This document shows, in pieces, positions 53,393-63,514 of a stretch of 64,000 nucleotides of DNA. A program made the position numbers and the translations under genes. The notes under the pieces are model-generated. The model made no database searches, had not been told where the DNA came from, and saw nothing but the letters and a program-made list of their open reading frames with translations. The DNA comes from Bryoerythrophyllum caledonicum (Eukaryota > Streptophyta > Bryopsida > Pottiales > Pottiaceae): NCBI GenBank assembly GCA_963971425.1, contig OZ020525.1:12406187-12470186 (forward strand), in the 5' to 3' direction. Numbering within the stretch: position 1 is the first letter of the stretch; the number at the start of each line of letters is the position of its first letter.

Positions 53393-54406
53393 TTAAATGG
53401 CAGTTATAAATTTGTAGAAAGCTCTTGTTCCAAAACGTTTCAACATTGCTCTATGAACATTTCTAGCACAGTTGTAGTTCTTAACTCCCCTAAAGCCAGT
53501 AAAAAATGAAAGAAGATTGTCTTTCTCCCGAACTTGTGCCTTCAAGTCTTGAATTTCTTCAAGACATTTCGCAACTTCATTATCCTTCTCATTGAGGTCT
53601 TCTCCTAGATCCTCAATTACGTTCAAGCTTTCTTTTAGTCGCTTCACAACTCGAAGATAATCGTCACGACTCACCCAGTCACCCTCCGTAGCCTTTTTTT
53701 TATTATCCACACCCTCCTCAGGTACCGCATCTATCTTCGTGGCATCTCCGTCTTGTTGTGAAACCGACGGTTTAGGGTTCAAGCCTGATACGATGGACAA
53801 TTCTTGTTGCCTACGCACAGACTGATGACATCCAGTATCTGAGTCGTCAGATGAAGACGCGGACCACTCGATTGTTTGATTCAAAGGTTCAACTTCCAAG
53901 GTTTTCCCGAGACCTTCTCCTAAAAACCTCCGCACAAACGGTATTGTTAATCCAATGGCTGGCGCCATCTTGGAGTGTGTTTGGATTTCAATTGTCCTCC
54001 AATCAACCGGTACGCCAAGTACCACCTCCGCGTAAACCTTCCGTAAAATTGAAATATTTACCAAGTTGCATCGCACTTTCGCCTCGTCATAAATGTGCTG
54101 GTACACTTGGATGCAACGCTCCTTGAAGAACTCATTGGTGCAGTACTCCAAGTTGGCCCTGTTTGTACGTCGCATTAGAGAATATTGCGAGTATGGCCAG
54201 AGGTGCCCCAAATGACACCATCCAATGTATTTTGCACATTGTGCAAATGTCCATAGAATTGGAACTGCCTCCCAACCAGAAAATGCCTTCATCTTCTCAT
54301 CCATCAACACGTGAAGGTGCTTCTTCTGCTTTGAGCGTACGTGACGAAAATCACGTTGTCGTTTTCCATGGGGACTGCTAGTGGTAGATGATTGTCCAGA
54401 ATCCAT
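53393..54406 (-). CDS. Coiled-coil family protein, copy A
   Basis: 337 residues from ATG 54406. The open frame extends upstream to 54520, but MDSG aligns with the starts of copies B and C. N-terminal: basic (GKRQRDFRHVRSKQKKHLH), followed by a conserved block about 110 residues long, GWEAVPILWTFAQCAKYIGWCHLG, NLEYCTNEFFKERCIQVYQHIY and RKVYAEVVLGVPVDWRTIE. Middle: acidic (SASSSDDSDTG). C-terminal: about 80 residues of coiled coil (RLKESLNVIEDLGEDLNEKDNEV), ending in a short basic tail. Intact. The family is unknown to me; it resembles a DNA-binding accessory protein of a mobile element, which is inference from its basic N terminus and its neighbours. Confidence 0.65.
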   Translation of the reverse strand: MDSGQSSTTSSPHGKRQRDFRHVRSKQKKHLHVLMDEKMKAFSGWEAVPILWTFAQCAKYIGWCHLGHLWPYSQYSLMRRTNRANLEYCTNEFFKERCIQVYQHIYDEAKVRCNLVNISILRKVYAEVVLGVPVDWRTIEIQTHSKMAPAIGLTIPFVRRFLGEGLGKTLEVEPLNQTIEWSASSSDDSDTGCHQSVRRQQELSIVSGLNPKPSVSQQDGDATKIDAVPEEGVDNKKKATEGDWVSRDDYLRVVKRLKESLNVIEDLGEDLNEKDNEVAKCLEEIQDLKAQVREKDNLLSFFTGFRGVKNYNCARNVHRAMLKRFGTRAFYKFITAI

Positions 54407-54446
54407 GGTGACGAGGTGGAGGAATACGAAGCTGGCGAAATACAAA

Positions 54447-54542
54447 GGTGTCAATAGACACCGTAAAAAACTTCCCAAAAGTGTCAAGCAAGCAGTTGCC
54501 ACGTGGCAGTTGCAGGCCAAAGCGCCTAGGAAGTGGGGTCTG
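54447..54542 (-). promoter_or_regulatory. Conserved 5' leader of copy A
   Basis: The palindrome GGTGTCAATAGACACC (54447-54462) lies about 40 bases before the ATG, and TTGCAGGCCAAAGCGCCTAG / GAAGTGGGG lies at about 54509-54538. Both are conserved upstream of copy B at similar distances. Confidence 0.55.
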
Positions 54543-54582
54543 TAACTTTGAAATCTAATATTTATAGTAAATTAGTGACCTA

Positions 54583-54668
54583 TGGCGGGCGCATACAACC
54601 AAGAGGTGCGCGTACGCGAGAGGGCTGGGCGCGTACGCGGAAGGGCTGCGCACGTAAGTGAGAGGGGT
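54583..54668 (+). repeat. 21-bp GC-rich minisatellite, array 3
   Basis: Four units (GCGCGTACGCGAGAGGGCTGG type), directly upstream of copy A. Confidence 0.8.
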
Positions 54669-55528
54669 GTGCCTTGAACTTGACATACAATACTTATACT
54701 TACTTACTTATAACCAATGACCTTGAACTTATACTTACTTATACAATACTTATACTTATACTTATACATACAATACTTAATATTTATACTTACTTATACA
54801 ATACTTTTACTTACTTAGGCACACAATACTTATACTTACTTAATGATTTTTTGGGGAGAATTAGTACCTTCAATTAGCATGGAAAATGATTTGTATGGCA
54901 AACTTATACTCATATTAAGATATAATATGGATAATTTGTATGGTAGAATGCCATCTCTTATCATTTGGAAGGCCGTTGCAATTAGTTACATATAATTCAA
55001 CCAAGAATAATAATGTTGCATTAATATTGGGGATTTTATTACATCCCAAATCATTTATTATGCAAGAAAGTAACATGATTTTTATTGTTTAGTCTTATGA
55101 TTTACATGTTTGAGACAAAAAATTTCGTTTTATTCTTTAGCACATGATATAAATTCCACTACAAAAAAAATCTCGATGATACTATAGACTATTGTAGTTG
55201 GTTATCAAATATTAGACAAAAGTGAATTTAATTTATTGACTGGGGTGCATGAAGTTGTACAATCATGGAAGATCATAACACATTCATCAAATATATAATT
55301 TAAACGTATCCAAGACTGTATAGAACATTCACTTTATTACATTGTACAAATTAAAAAACATGCTGAACCATACAAACTTGATTAACGTCAGAGATAAACA
55401 ATATTGTTTCGAACTAAAGCCATTTACAAATGAAGTGCAATTTACAAAATTCACAAGGTCTATGATTTCAAAATGTTACAAAATTGCCCGTTTATCATTC
55501 ATGGCACTACTTCCATTGCTATCAAATT
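54669..55528. other. AT-rich spacer with ACTTATACTTA repeat
   Basis: About 54690-54845 is a CTTATACTTACTTATACAATA-type simple repeat. The rest, to the 3' end of copy B, is AT-rich with no gene. Confidence 0.6.
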
Positions 55529-56482
55529 CTACGACTTTAAAGTAAACACCAACTTTGCGTATTCTTGGATTTGATTGTCCTTTTCTTGGAGTACAACGCG
55601 TAATTTTAGAAGTTCTTCTTTGTTGCGGTTGGCTTCTTCTACCAGCTTCTTGTTTTCCTCTAAACTTTGCTGATATTTAGCAAGAAGTTGAAGATGAGCC
55701 TCTCGTCCAATTGGAACATCATCAGAAGACTCTAGGTTTTCATTGATGTTCTCATATGCAACCGCGTCCATCTCAGTTGGATCTTCTTCTTTGCTGGAAT
55801 CTTCTCCAATTGTCGGTGTTTCCTGGAGGGCAGAATCTAGCCAATGGCATATAATAAAGCCTTCAATCTCCTTGCGATAAGTTGGGTCACACCCAATATC
55901 CGAGTCGTCACTGGAAGTGTCAGACCACACGACTTCCTCGTTTGGAACTTCAACCTCCTTGGCCTTTTTTCCTAGAGCTTCGCCCGGAAACTTGCGCTCT
56001 ATTGGTAGTGACGCCGTGGATACTGGTGTCATCTTGGAGTTTGGTTGTATTTCCATCGTCCTCCAATCGACTACTACTCCGAGTATAATCTCAGCATACA
56101 CCATACGTAAAATGGATAGATTCACCTCATTCCGGTGAACCTTTGTCGTGTTGTAGATGTGCTGGTATACTTGGATGCACCGTTCTTTGAATACTTCATT
56201 GGTGCAGTAATTTAAATTACCCTTGTCGTATTTCCGAAGTTGCGAATACCGCGAAAGCGGCCACATTCGTCCCAAATGACACCAGGCAATGTACTTTGCA
56301 CACTGTGTAAATGTCCACGGACTTGGTACATCTCTCCAGCCTCAAAATGCCTTCAGCTCACCATCGATGAATATGTGAATGCGTTTCTTTTGCTTGTGGT
56401 TGCGTACTCGTCCCGCATCACGCTGTCGTTTCTTCATTTTCTTCTCGGAAGCCCGAATCTCAGAAGGCCGACTTGAGTCCAT
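55529..56482 (-). pseudogene. Coiled-coil family protein, copy B (one stop)
   Basis: Aligns with copy A along its length: KKRQRDAGRVRNHKQKKRIHIF, GWRDVPSPWTFTQCAKYIAWCHLG, NYCTNEVFKERCIQVYQHIY, RMVYAEIILGVVVDWRTME, acidic SDTSSDDSDIG, then a C-terminal coiled coil (KYQQSLEENKKLVEEANRNKEELLKLR). One TGA at 56342-56344 falls where copy A has Ser (AFSGW). Otherwise open for 317 codons. Confidence 0.7.
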
Positions 56483-56507
56483 GCTTGAAACTAGCACGAA
56501 GGGGCAC

Positions 56508-56625
56508 CGGGAGTAAAATGGTGTCAATAGACACCGGGAGTAAAAGGATGTCAATAGACATCGGGACCCACTTCTCAATAGTGCTTAGCAAGTAGTTGCA
56601 GGCCAAAGCGCCTGGGAAGTGGGCC
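56508..56625 (-). promoter_or_regulatory. Conserved 5' leader of copy B with doubled palindrome
   Basis: GGTGTCAATAGACACC (56520-56535) and GATGTCAATAGACATC (56547-56562) lie in a 27-base tandem duplication. TTGCAGGCCAAAGCGCCTGG / GAAGTGGG is at about 56594-56622. It matches the leader of copy A. Confidence 0.55.
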
Positions 56626-56654
56626 CATCGTGCCACGATTCCCAAACTTATAGC

Positions 56655-56927
56655 AAGGCGCGCATGCCCCCCGTAGGCCGCGCGCGTACGAGATGGGACG
56701 GTCTCGCTCGTACTAATCATGGTCTCGAGAGGAGGATTATTGCAATGGCCAGGCGCGTGCGAATGGAGCCAGGCCCATGCGCTTCAGGGTTGGGCGCGTG
56801 CGTTGTGAGGATGGGCGCACGCGAATGGGGGTCGGGCGCGCACAAACAGTGGCAGTGCGCACGCAAATGGGGACCAGGTGCGTGCGCTCTGAGGCCGGGC
56901 GCGCGCGAACAGGGACCATGGAAAGTT
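56655..56927 (+). repeat. 21-bp GC-rich minisatellite, array 4
   Basis: About twelve degenerate units (GCGCGTGCGAATGGAGCCAGG type), directly upstream of copy B. Confidence 0.85.
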
Positions 56928-57119
56928 CTGATGTTGCAAATTGGATTATCTTAAATGTTACAAACTAATTTCAATGTTTCAAAGGAGATGCAAGAAATGG
57001 GTCAATGCTTTAAAGATGTCCTTACATTTATATTGCACATGCAAATTTTGCAACATACAAAATGGTTACAAATGCTACGCTTTCATCTTGCATTCTATTT
57101 GCCTGTACTCCACTTCATC

Positions 57120-58423
57120 ACGCATCGGCTCCACTTGGTTCACCACTTCCTGAGGCCCCATCATCCAGCAATTTACGAGCCGCTCTCGTCCTCCAGTGAG
57201 GCTCATCCGCGTTTACCAGAGCACGTAACATTTCGGAGTTCCGAAGTGCTTTGAGAGTCTTCATAGTCGCCGGACTATGTTCCTCAAGAAGGAAGTCAAT
57301 AGCTTCCTCCTTCCAAATTTCCTTCCATTGCGATTCTTCTCATTGCAACGCATTGCGAAGGTCAAGATCAATGGCCTCTCCCAATTCTGACACCACACAT
57401 CCCTGGTGATTCCACAGTTTCCCATTTGGACATCGCCCGAATTGAAATAGCTTCCGCCTAGCATCCCAATATCCACCCTTGACTTGGTAGAAGAAGTTTT
57501 GTTTTCCCAACATGGTCCGCGGTGGTTCCCGATATGAGCTTCTTGGCCACTCGTACAATTTCTTCGTGGTCATTTTCCCAACCAAATTGCGTGCTTACAC
57601 TAGACTCATGTAGTTGGTGGCACTGCGCACGCCAATTCCACACCAAATTTTCTCCCTACTTTTGAGCATAAGCATCCCGAGGTGCATTCTCCGGGTTCAG
57701 TTCCCAACTAGGTGGCATGTAGGCGGTGAGGCCAAACACTTCATACAAGCGCTTATGAAATGGTGCTCTAGACTTTGCGCAAAACCTACGTGTCAAGATA
57801 CCACCTAGCAGACACATCGGATGGTATAAACACTCACACGTGCCAAGAGCATATGCACCTTCTGGCCCGAAAGGATTTAAACAAATCGGGCAAGCATCTT
57901 CATTTTGCGTGAAGCTTGCTGGTATTGGCCATAATTTGCGTGGTGCCACGTTTCCACTTGGTTGAAGGGCATGAGAAGACATAGCCTCTACGTGGTCCCA
58001 CTCCAACTTTGCCCAGTCAATAGATTTACCATCTGGCAACAGAAGCAATTGAGTTGGAAAGATCTCGTCGATGTGAGCCCAAGATGTGAGTCCAAAGTCA
58101 CGGCGCGTATTATTCGTCAAATATTCGTTGTCAATCTTTTGGACCTCTATTGCCATTTGCTTCGCACGGTCAACATTCAAGATGCATACCACCTTCCATT
58201 GATAGTACTGCTCGCTCACCGATCTAATCCTTTTTCGAAGGATGTCGTTTGCAGCGTAAAGTTGAACAAGTTCCGTACTTGGATTAGCTGGGGAAAATGA
58301 CAGAGAATCCTCGGTGCCGATGGCATCTACGAATCGATGCGCTGCTACAGTCGCCGGCGGTAGAAAAACCAACGGACGACTAGCGAAGCGGTGACGTGGT
58401 GGTCTTGTCGGGGTCTCTAGCAA
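57120..58423 (-). pseudogene. RING-finger-like protein (decayed)
   Basis: The open frame from 58423 gives an N-terminal Pro/Arg-rich stretch, a helical part (YAANDILRKRIRSVSEQYYQWK) and a RING-like Cys/His cluster: CPICLNPFGPEG, CECLYHPMC, RRFCAKSRAPFHK. The last expected Cys is Ser. A TGA/TAG-type stop interrupts at 57656-57658. The protein-like sequence continues in the same frame (VWNWRAQCHQLHESSVSTQFGWEN) and, after a frame change near 57540, as GKQNFFYQVKGGYWDARRKLFQFGRCPNGKLWNHQG and finally LVNADEPHWRTRAARKLLDDG to about 57120. If functional once, it would have been a ubiquitin- or SUMO-ligase-like protein; this copy is not. Confidence 0.65.
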
Positions 58424-58566
58424 GCAGCTAGTAATGTTGCCAATAAAACATTGTCGATCATTGTCTCGTCCACACCTCGAGCAACTCCGCCAATATTAGC
58501 CTGGCTGGCAACACGTTCTCAACGCAACTCTTCTATCTCGGCTACTTGCTTGGTGATAATATCACC

Positions 58567-59560
58567 CTATTCAGTGGATTGCAGCTTGAGGTTTTCAATC
58601 TCTTCTTGGAGACGTTGAATCATCTCATCCTTCAAGCTGATAGTGTCCAATAACTCCTGGTGAGCATCAACGGTCGTACTTTCGGACCCTGAAGCTACAT
58701 GCCTGGTGTTGGAAGTGGTGACTACGACATCCATCATTGGCATTTCATCCATAATATGGATGGGTTCTTCATCTCCAACACCCTCAAGCCTCGCGGCGGG
58801 TTCATCATCGCCAACAAGATTTACGATTGGTAAATCTACTTGGCCACCTCCAGGCTCCTTGAACCAGTAGATGTCTTGCTTGATGGAGCTTCACTTGTTG
58901 GCGTTTTTTTCGTGACGCACGCGCCACTAGAAAAGTCGAAGAACGCCGACCTATACGTCCATCTGAGTCCAAATCCAGTGATGAATCTGACTCTATTGGA
59001 GCTACTTCTTCTGGGCCATCCGTTTTCTATGGCCCTAGTGCCGCAAAATGAAACATAGGATGCTGCTCCCTAGGCTCATCGGCATGCATCCACACCCTCG
59101 GTATTTTTGGAGTTTTCCGCACAGTCCTCCAATCCACTCGCTTATTGAGAACGACCTCCGCATATACCATGCGAGCAAGATAGAGGGGACAATTATTGCG
59201 GGGCATGAATTCGAGCTCGTATAAGTATTGGTGAACTTGGAGGGCACGAGCTCGAAACGCCTCATTGATGCAATACTTCAAATTTGCCTTGTTTGCGCGA
59301 CGATTTATTAAATGGCGATGTGGAGGAAACTTCTTCGGCAGATGGCACCACTCGATGTAATCCTTGCAAGTGACAGACGACCATGGCGATGGCTCATCTT
59401 GCCAACCCACGAATGCAATCTTTGCTGGATTGTTGAACATGTGCATCCGCTTCTTCTGGAGCTTCCCGTGCCTCGCCCTATCTCTGTCTTTCTCCCTCTT
59501 CCTCTGCGCAGTGGACATTGGTGGCTGTTGTTGGGCATCCGGCTCACTCTCACTCTCCAT
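58567..59560 (-). pseudogene. Coiled-coil family protein, copy C (broken)
   Basis: Starts MESESEPDAQQQPP, then KREKDRDRARHGKLQKKRMHMF, GWQDEPSPWSSVTCKDYIEWCHLP, NLKYCINEAFRARALQVHQYLY and RMVYAEVVLNKRVDWRTV, clearly the same family as copies A and B but more diverged. After a TAG at 59027-59029 the same frame continues with an acidic Ser/Asp patch (IESDSSLDLDSDG). A frame change near the A7 run at about 58905-58915 leads into VDLPIVNLVGDDEP and a C-terminal coiled coil (DEMIQRLQEEIENLKLQ) ending at 58567. Confidence 0.68.
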
Positions 59561-59814
59561 AGCCGAACATCGTAAAAAAATCTACCAAAATGTTCGTTAA
59601 CTACGCTAAGCTCTATCTAAAAAAAACTAACAAAAATTACCACCTTGGATTTCAAAATAATCCAAGGTAGCGATGTAAATTAATTCAAATGGTGATCGAT
59701 GCGGTGACGCAATACGTCATATGGATGTGTGCAAATTTGGAGCCCCAATCGAAGATCACGCAATCAGCCACCTTAAAAAGATAGTTAAAGGCCACGATTT
59801 CCAATTGGAGTTTG
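59561..59814. other. Spacer upstream of copy C
   Basis: Non-coding and less GC-rich. The CAGGCCAAAGCGCCT leader word of copies A and B was not seen here. Confidence 0.4.
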
Positions 59815-60398
59815 TGAGATGGGCTGGGCACGCGCGATCATTTATACTAGTGGGTCGGGCATGCACGCGGCATGGGGAACGCGCGCATGTCGTATGGGGA
59901 CCGGGCGTGTATGCTAGGTCTCGCGCGTACGATTCGGGGTCTCGAGCTTAGGGTTTTGGGCCTCGCGCGTAGCATCCACAATCGGCCGCGTGGACACTAG
60001 GGTCGAGCGCGTGCGGGAACGGGTTGGGCGCGAGTGGGAACAGGCCGGGCACGAACGGGAACGGACTGGGTGCGTGCGGGAACGGGCCGGGCGCGTGCGG
60101 GAACAGGCTCTACTCGTGCGGGAACAGACTCTATTCGTGCGGGAACAGGTCTAGCGTGTACGGGAACAGGCTGGGCGCGTTCGGTTGGAGGCCGGGCGCG
60201 TACGGGAACGGGTCGCGCGCGTTCTCTAGTGGGCCGGGCGCGTTCTCTAGAGGGTCGGGCGCGTACGCTAGAGGGCCGGGCGCGAACGTTGGAGGGCCGG
60301 GCGCGTTCGCTGGAGGGCCGGGTGCGTAAGCTGGAGGACCGGGCGCGCTCGCTAGAGGGCCGAACGCGTGGCGTCTTAGTCACGCACATGTGGACGCG
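59815..60398 (+). repeat. 21-bp GC-rich minisatellite, array 5 (longest)
   Basis: From about 60005 the period is exactly 21 bases for at least 17 units (GCGGGAACGGGCCGGGCGCGT grading into TCTCTAGAGGGCCGGGCGCGT). Because 21 is a multiple of three, several frames stay open as 7-residue repeats on both strands; these are not treated as genes. Confidence 0.92.
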
Positions 60399-60601
60399 CA
60401 TGCGAGGTCAGGGTTTTCCATTTCACTATAAATGGAATAGATTCTAATATTAATCACATAGGCTCCTCTCAAGTGGCTCCTTGTCCTAGTACTATTCGTA
60501 CTTTGCTAGGAACTAAGAGGGGAGCCACCACACATTGGGTCCAAGGGAGGTTTTGATTTTTTTAATAAAATTCTAATTTGTATAGGGTTGTGATTATTAC
60601 A

Positions 60602-61546
60602 ATGGCCAGTGATCGTAATACTGGAAAGCGGCCCCCGTATGTTGATTTAGATGCTCTAGATGCATCTGAGCTTCCACCTACTAGCGTTGCAGGGTCGAGC
60701 CGCAATCCATCCGATGCACCGAAGGCACCGTCGAAGAGGGCGAAGCAAAAAATGTTTGCACACGAGAAGGATGTCGGTTATCCACCAAAGGAGTATACCG
60801 CATTTTTTCGAGGTGTGGCAATACAATACTACCGTCGATGGTGTGAAACTGACGTGGTGCGATTCCGTCAAGTTTATTTGGAGAAGGGAGAGCCAGGAAT
60901 CATGTGCCTATAGGCCGACCTCTAGTCAAAATTCGAGCGCGCTCTGGAGAGTTCTGAATCGTTCAAGGATGCATGTGGCATGTATCACTATGCCTCATTC
61001 ATGGAGAGAGTAATCACTCAATGCACGAGTAATGCATCGCATGTATTCGATTGTGAGGTGAAAAAACCTCGCGGGGGCCAGCATCAACCACGAGACTTGG
61101 AACTCCGCAAGTTCCTCGAAGGTGTCAAGACCACCATTGGCAGGTTTTCAAGCTCTCGTACGAGAGGTATGCGTTGGAATGAACAAGCAATAAAGTCAGC
61201 CATGGAGGCGCATATGTTGCACAACGTACAATTTCTTCCAGAAGATATTGGAGTTTATGGACTTTCTGGATATGACGCCATTGGTGGATACGGAAAGGTT
61301 TGGAAGGTCCGCATCGTGGGTGTGCGAGCCATTTCGGCATACATGGAGTTTGCCGGGAAAATGCCAACGGCGTCTCATCCGAAGGAGAAATTTAGACATC
61401 GGTCTCATGAGGCCATGATATGTCATGTTGCATACCCAGGAGTTATAAAGTTTTGGGCGGTGAATACGGAGAATATGGAGGCGTACACATTGTGGTAGAA
61501 TGGTGGTAGCTGGGCCCATTTAAAAACCGTCGATTCAAAGGCAAAT
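60602..61546 (+). pseudogene. Protein-kinase-like ORF (three stops, cut by the gap)
   Basis: Starts MASDRNTGKRPPYVDLDALD with a Ser/Pro/Lys-rich N terminus. A helical region with YTAFFRGVAIQYYRRWCETDVVRF follows, and then a segment resembling a kinase N-lobe: GYDAIGGYGKVWKVRI (glycine-rich loop) and FAGKM (possible ATP-anchoring Lys). HRSHEAMICHVAYPGVIKFWAVNTENMEAYTLW comes next. Stops in the same frame are TAG 60911-60913, TAG 60923-60925 and TAG 61496-61498 (a likely TGG-to-TAG change), after which NGGSWAHLKTV continues to the assembly gap. The rest of the catalytic domain, if present, is lost in the gap. It is transcribed away from the minus-strand cluster and shares array 5 as upstream DNA with copy C. 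Confidence 0.6.
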
Positions 61547-61746
61547 NNNNNNNNNNNNNNNNNNNNNNNNNNNNNNNNNNNNNNNNNNNNNNNNNNNNNN
61601 NNNNNNNNNNNNNNNNNNNNNNNNNNNNNNNNNNNNNNNNNNNNNNNNNNNNNNNNNNNNNNNNNNNNNNNNNNNNNNNNNNNNNNNNNNNNNNNNNNNN
61701 NNNNNNNNNNNNNNNNNNNNNNNNNNNNNNNNNNNNNNNNNNNNNN
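61547..61746. other. Assembly gap (200 N)
   Basis: A run of exactly 200 N, a usual placeholder length, so the true size is unknown. It follows the kinase-like ORF and precedes a repeat array. Confidence 1.
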
Positions 61747-61990
61747 CCGCGGCCAGTCCGCGGCAATGTCCGCAGCCAGTCCGCGATCAGTCCGCAGCAG
61801 CGTTTGCAGCCAGTCCGCGGGTACATATCCAGTCCGTTGCGTATCCGCAGGCAGTCCGCGGGTCTGCACTCAGTCCGTGGGTCCAAGTTCAGTCCGTTGC
61901 GTATCCGCAGCCAGTCCGCGGCAGTGTCCGCACGCAGTCCGCGGCATGTCCGCGGACGGTCATCGCATGTCCACGTGCAGTCCGCTCCTA
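61747..61990 (+). repeat. CAGTCCGCGG-type degenerate array
   Basis: About fifteen occurrences of the core CAGTCCG(C/T)(G/A), often paired with GTCCGC. The array probably extends into the gap and may be why the assembly broke there. Confidence 0.85.
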
Positions 61991-63306
61991 AACTGCTCCC
62001 TCTGAAAAACCCCCCAACTTAATTGATTTTCACTCAAAGGTTAATACAACACATCAAAGGGTAAAAGTGGTGAGAGACACGTAGGATGTCAATGCCACAT
62101 AGGACGGCCACGTCGACGCCGAGGTAACATATGTACCATACATAGGGTTAAAGTTCAGCTTTGACCCTAGGTTGACTCTATTGTGTCGTGACGAGAGGGT
62201 CCGTCACGACAGGTCACGTCATGATGGCACGTCACTGTCACAATGTCACGATAGACAACCCTGCCCGCTATGTCCAATGTTTGGACGGGACCGACCGCTC
62301 TGTCTGTCTAGTCCACCGGATTTTGGCCATGTCTGTCCTTTATGACAACCCAGCTCCAAGTTCATGCTCTAGTTCCAGCATAAAATGACATGCCACAAAG
62401 TAACGTGTCATTTACAGCCAAATGTTCTAACCTTGGACAAACTTCAAGGCCTACTTGAGAAAAGTTGTCCAGACTGTCCGCCCGTCCCGTCCGATACCCC
62501 TGATCTGCTCATTAGGAAAACCCTGGCAAAGACAAAAGCCGGATCACTTCTTGGTCGCCTTGGAAACAAAGCTGCAGTGCATCATGCGTAGAAGTTCCGA
62601 TGGACCAAAGATTCTGAATAAAAATGTAGCAACCAGCGGATTCACATGTGCAAATCAATGCAGAAAGTCCACTAATGTAGTTATCCATAACTGTTTGTGC
62701 TGATTTGTAAGATTGCAAATGAACACAACGCAAAGCCAGTAAACGTCACTAGGGTTTCTCCACATGATCCCAACGGCAAAAGCACCAATAAACATCTCAT
62801 CTGTTGAACTCACATATTGTAAAAATTACTTGCTCTTGACAGATGTACAGTAGCTCTCTAGTTTATTTTTCATCCTAATTTACCTTCTCATTCATCGCTC
62901 CTGTCAACGTTGACAGACCAGTCTACATATTCTCGGCACCCTTGCCTTAACGTAGAGCTGTGCACATCCTTGCTTCAATTCAATGCAGGATCTTTCGAAG
63001 TATATTTCGAACTTCGTCTAAAACCCTGAACCCACGCCAGATCTCATGAAAACACGGGAAAGGTTCTCAATTTTTTACGCTAGGTAAAAAACATACTCTT
63101 GAACAGTTATTTCAGTACTGGAAACTGGATCTGGAGAGTATACCGCACACAATTTATCTGCTGCAGCAGTAACAATGCACTTCAAGGGCCAATTATTATT
63201 TACAGAATGCGGACTGATCGAAGAACCTACCACTGTATTCTGTTTTAACTCATCAATGCGAGGTAGAGCAAGAATGCCCAAACATAATTTCGGAAAGGAG
63301 TAGTAC
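61991..63306. other. Gene-free stretch before the aquaporin exon
   Basis: Contains a GTCACGTCATGATGGCACGTCA-like repetitive patch (62190-62250). The part next to 63307 presumably holds the aquaporin 3' untranslated region. No gene is recognised. Confidence 0.45.
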
Positions 63307-63514
63307 TCAGTGAGGATGGATGCCGTTCATGACATTGTTGAAGAGAGCACCAAGAATGGCACCAAGGCATGGCGCCAGAACAGGCACCCACGCATACCAC
63401 CACTCCGAAGTCCCCTTCCCAGGGATGGGCAACAACCAGTGCGCAACGCGCGGTCCCAAGTCGCGCGCCGGGTTCAGCGCCGGTCCTGTTATGCCCCCTC
63501 CACAAAGCACTAAC
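63307..63514 (-). CDS. GlpF-like aquaporin (GIP-type), last exon
   Basis: The minus strand reads a TTGTGTGCAG acceptor at 63515, then [64 protein letters not shown] and a TGA at 63307-63309. [11 protein letters not shown] is the second NPA box, in the NPARD form of glycerol facilitators, followed by the last transmembrane helix. The LLPIPGKG(T/S)..W.YAWVPV block is typical of bacterial GlpF proteins rather than of plant PIP, TIP, NIP or SIP aquaporins. GlpF-like intrinsic proteins are known in mosses and are thought to derive from bacteria. About 68 residues are present; the first NPA and the earlier helices must lie on upstream exons beyond 64000 or in the unresolved 63515-64000 stretch. Confidence 0.8.

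Noticed and set aside
60034-60447. Open frames of 134-137 codons on both strands (RARSLEG-type 7-residue repeats)
   Set aside because: Produced by a 21-bp tandem repeat, which keeps frames open on both strands; no start context or homology.
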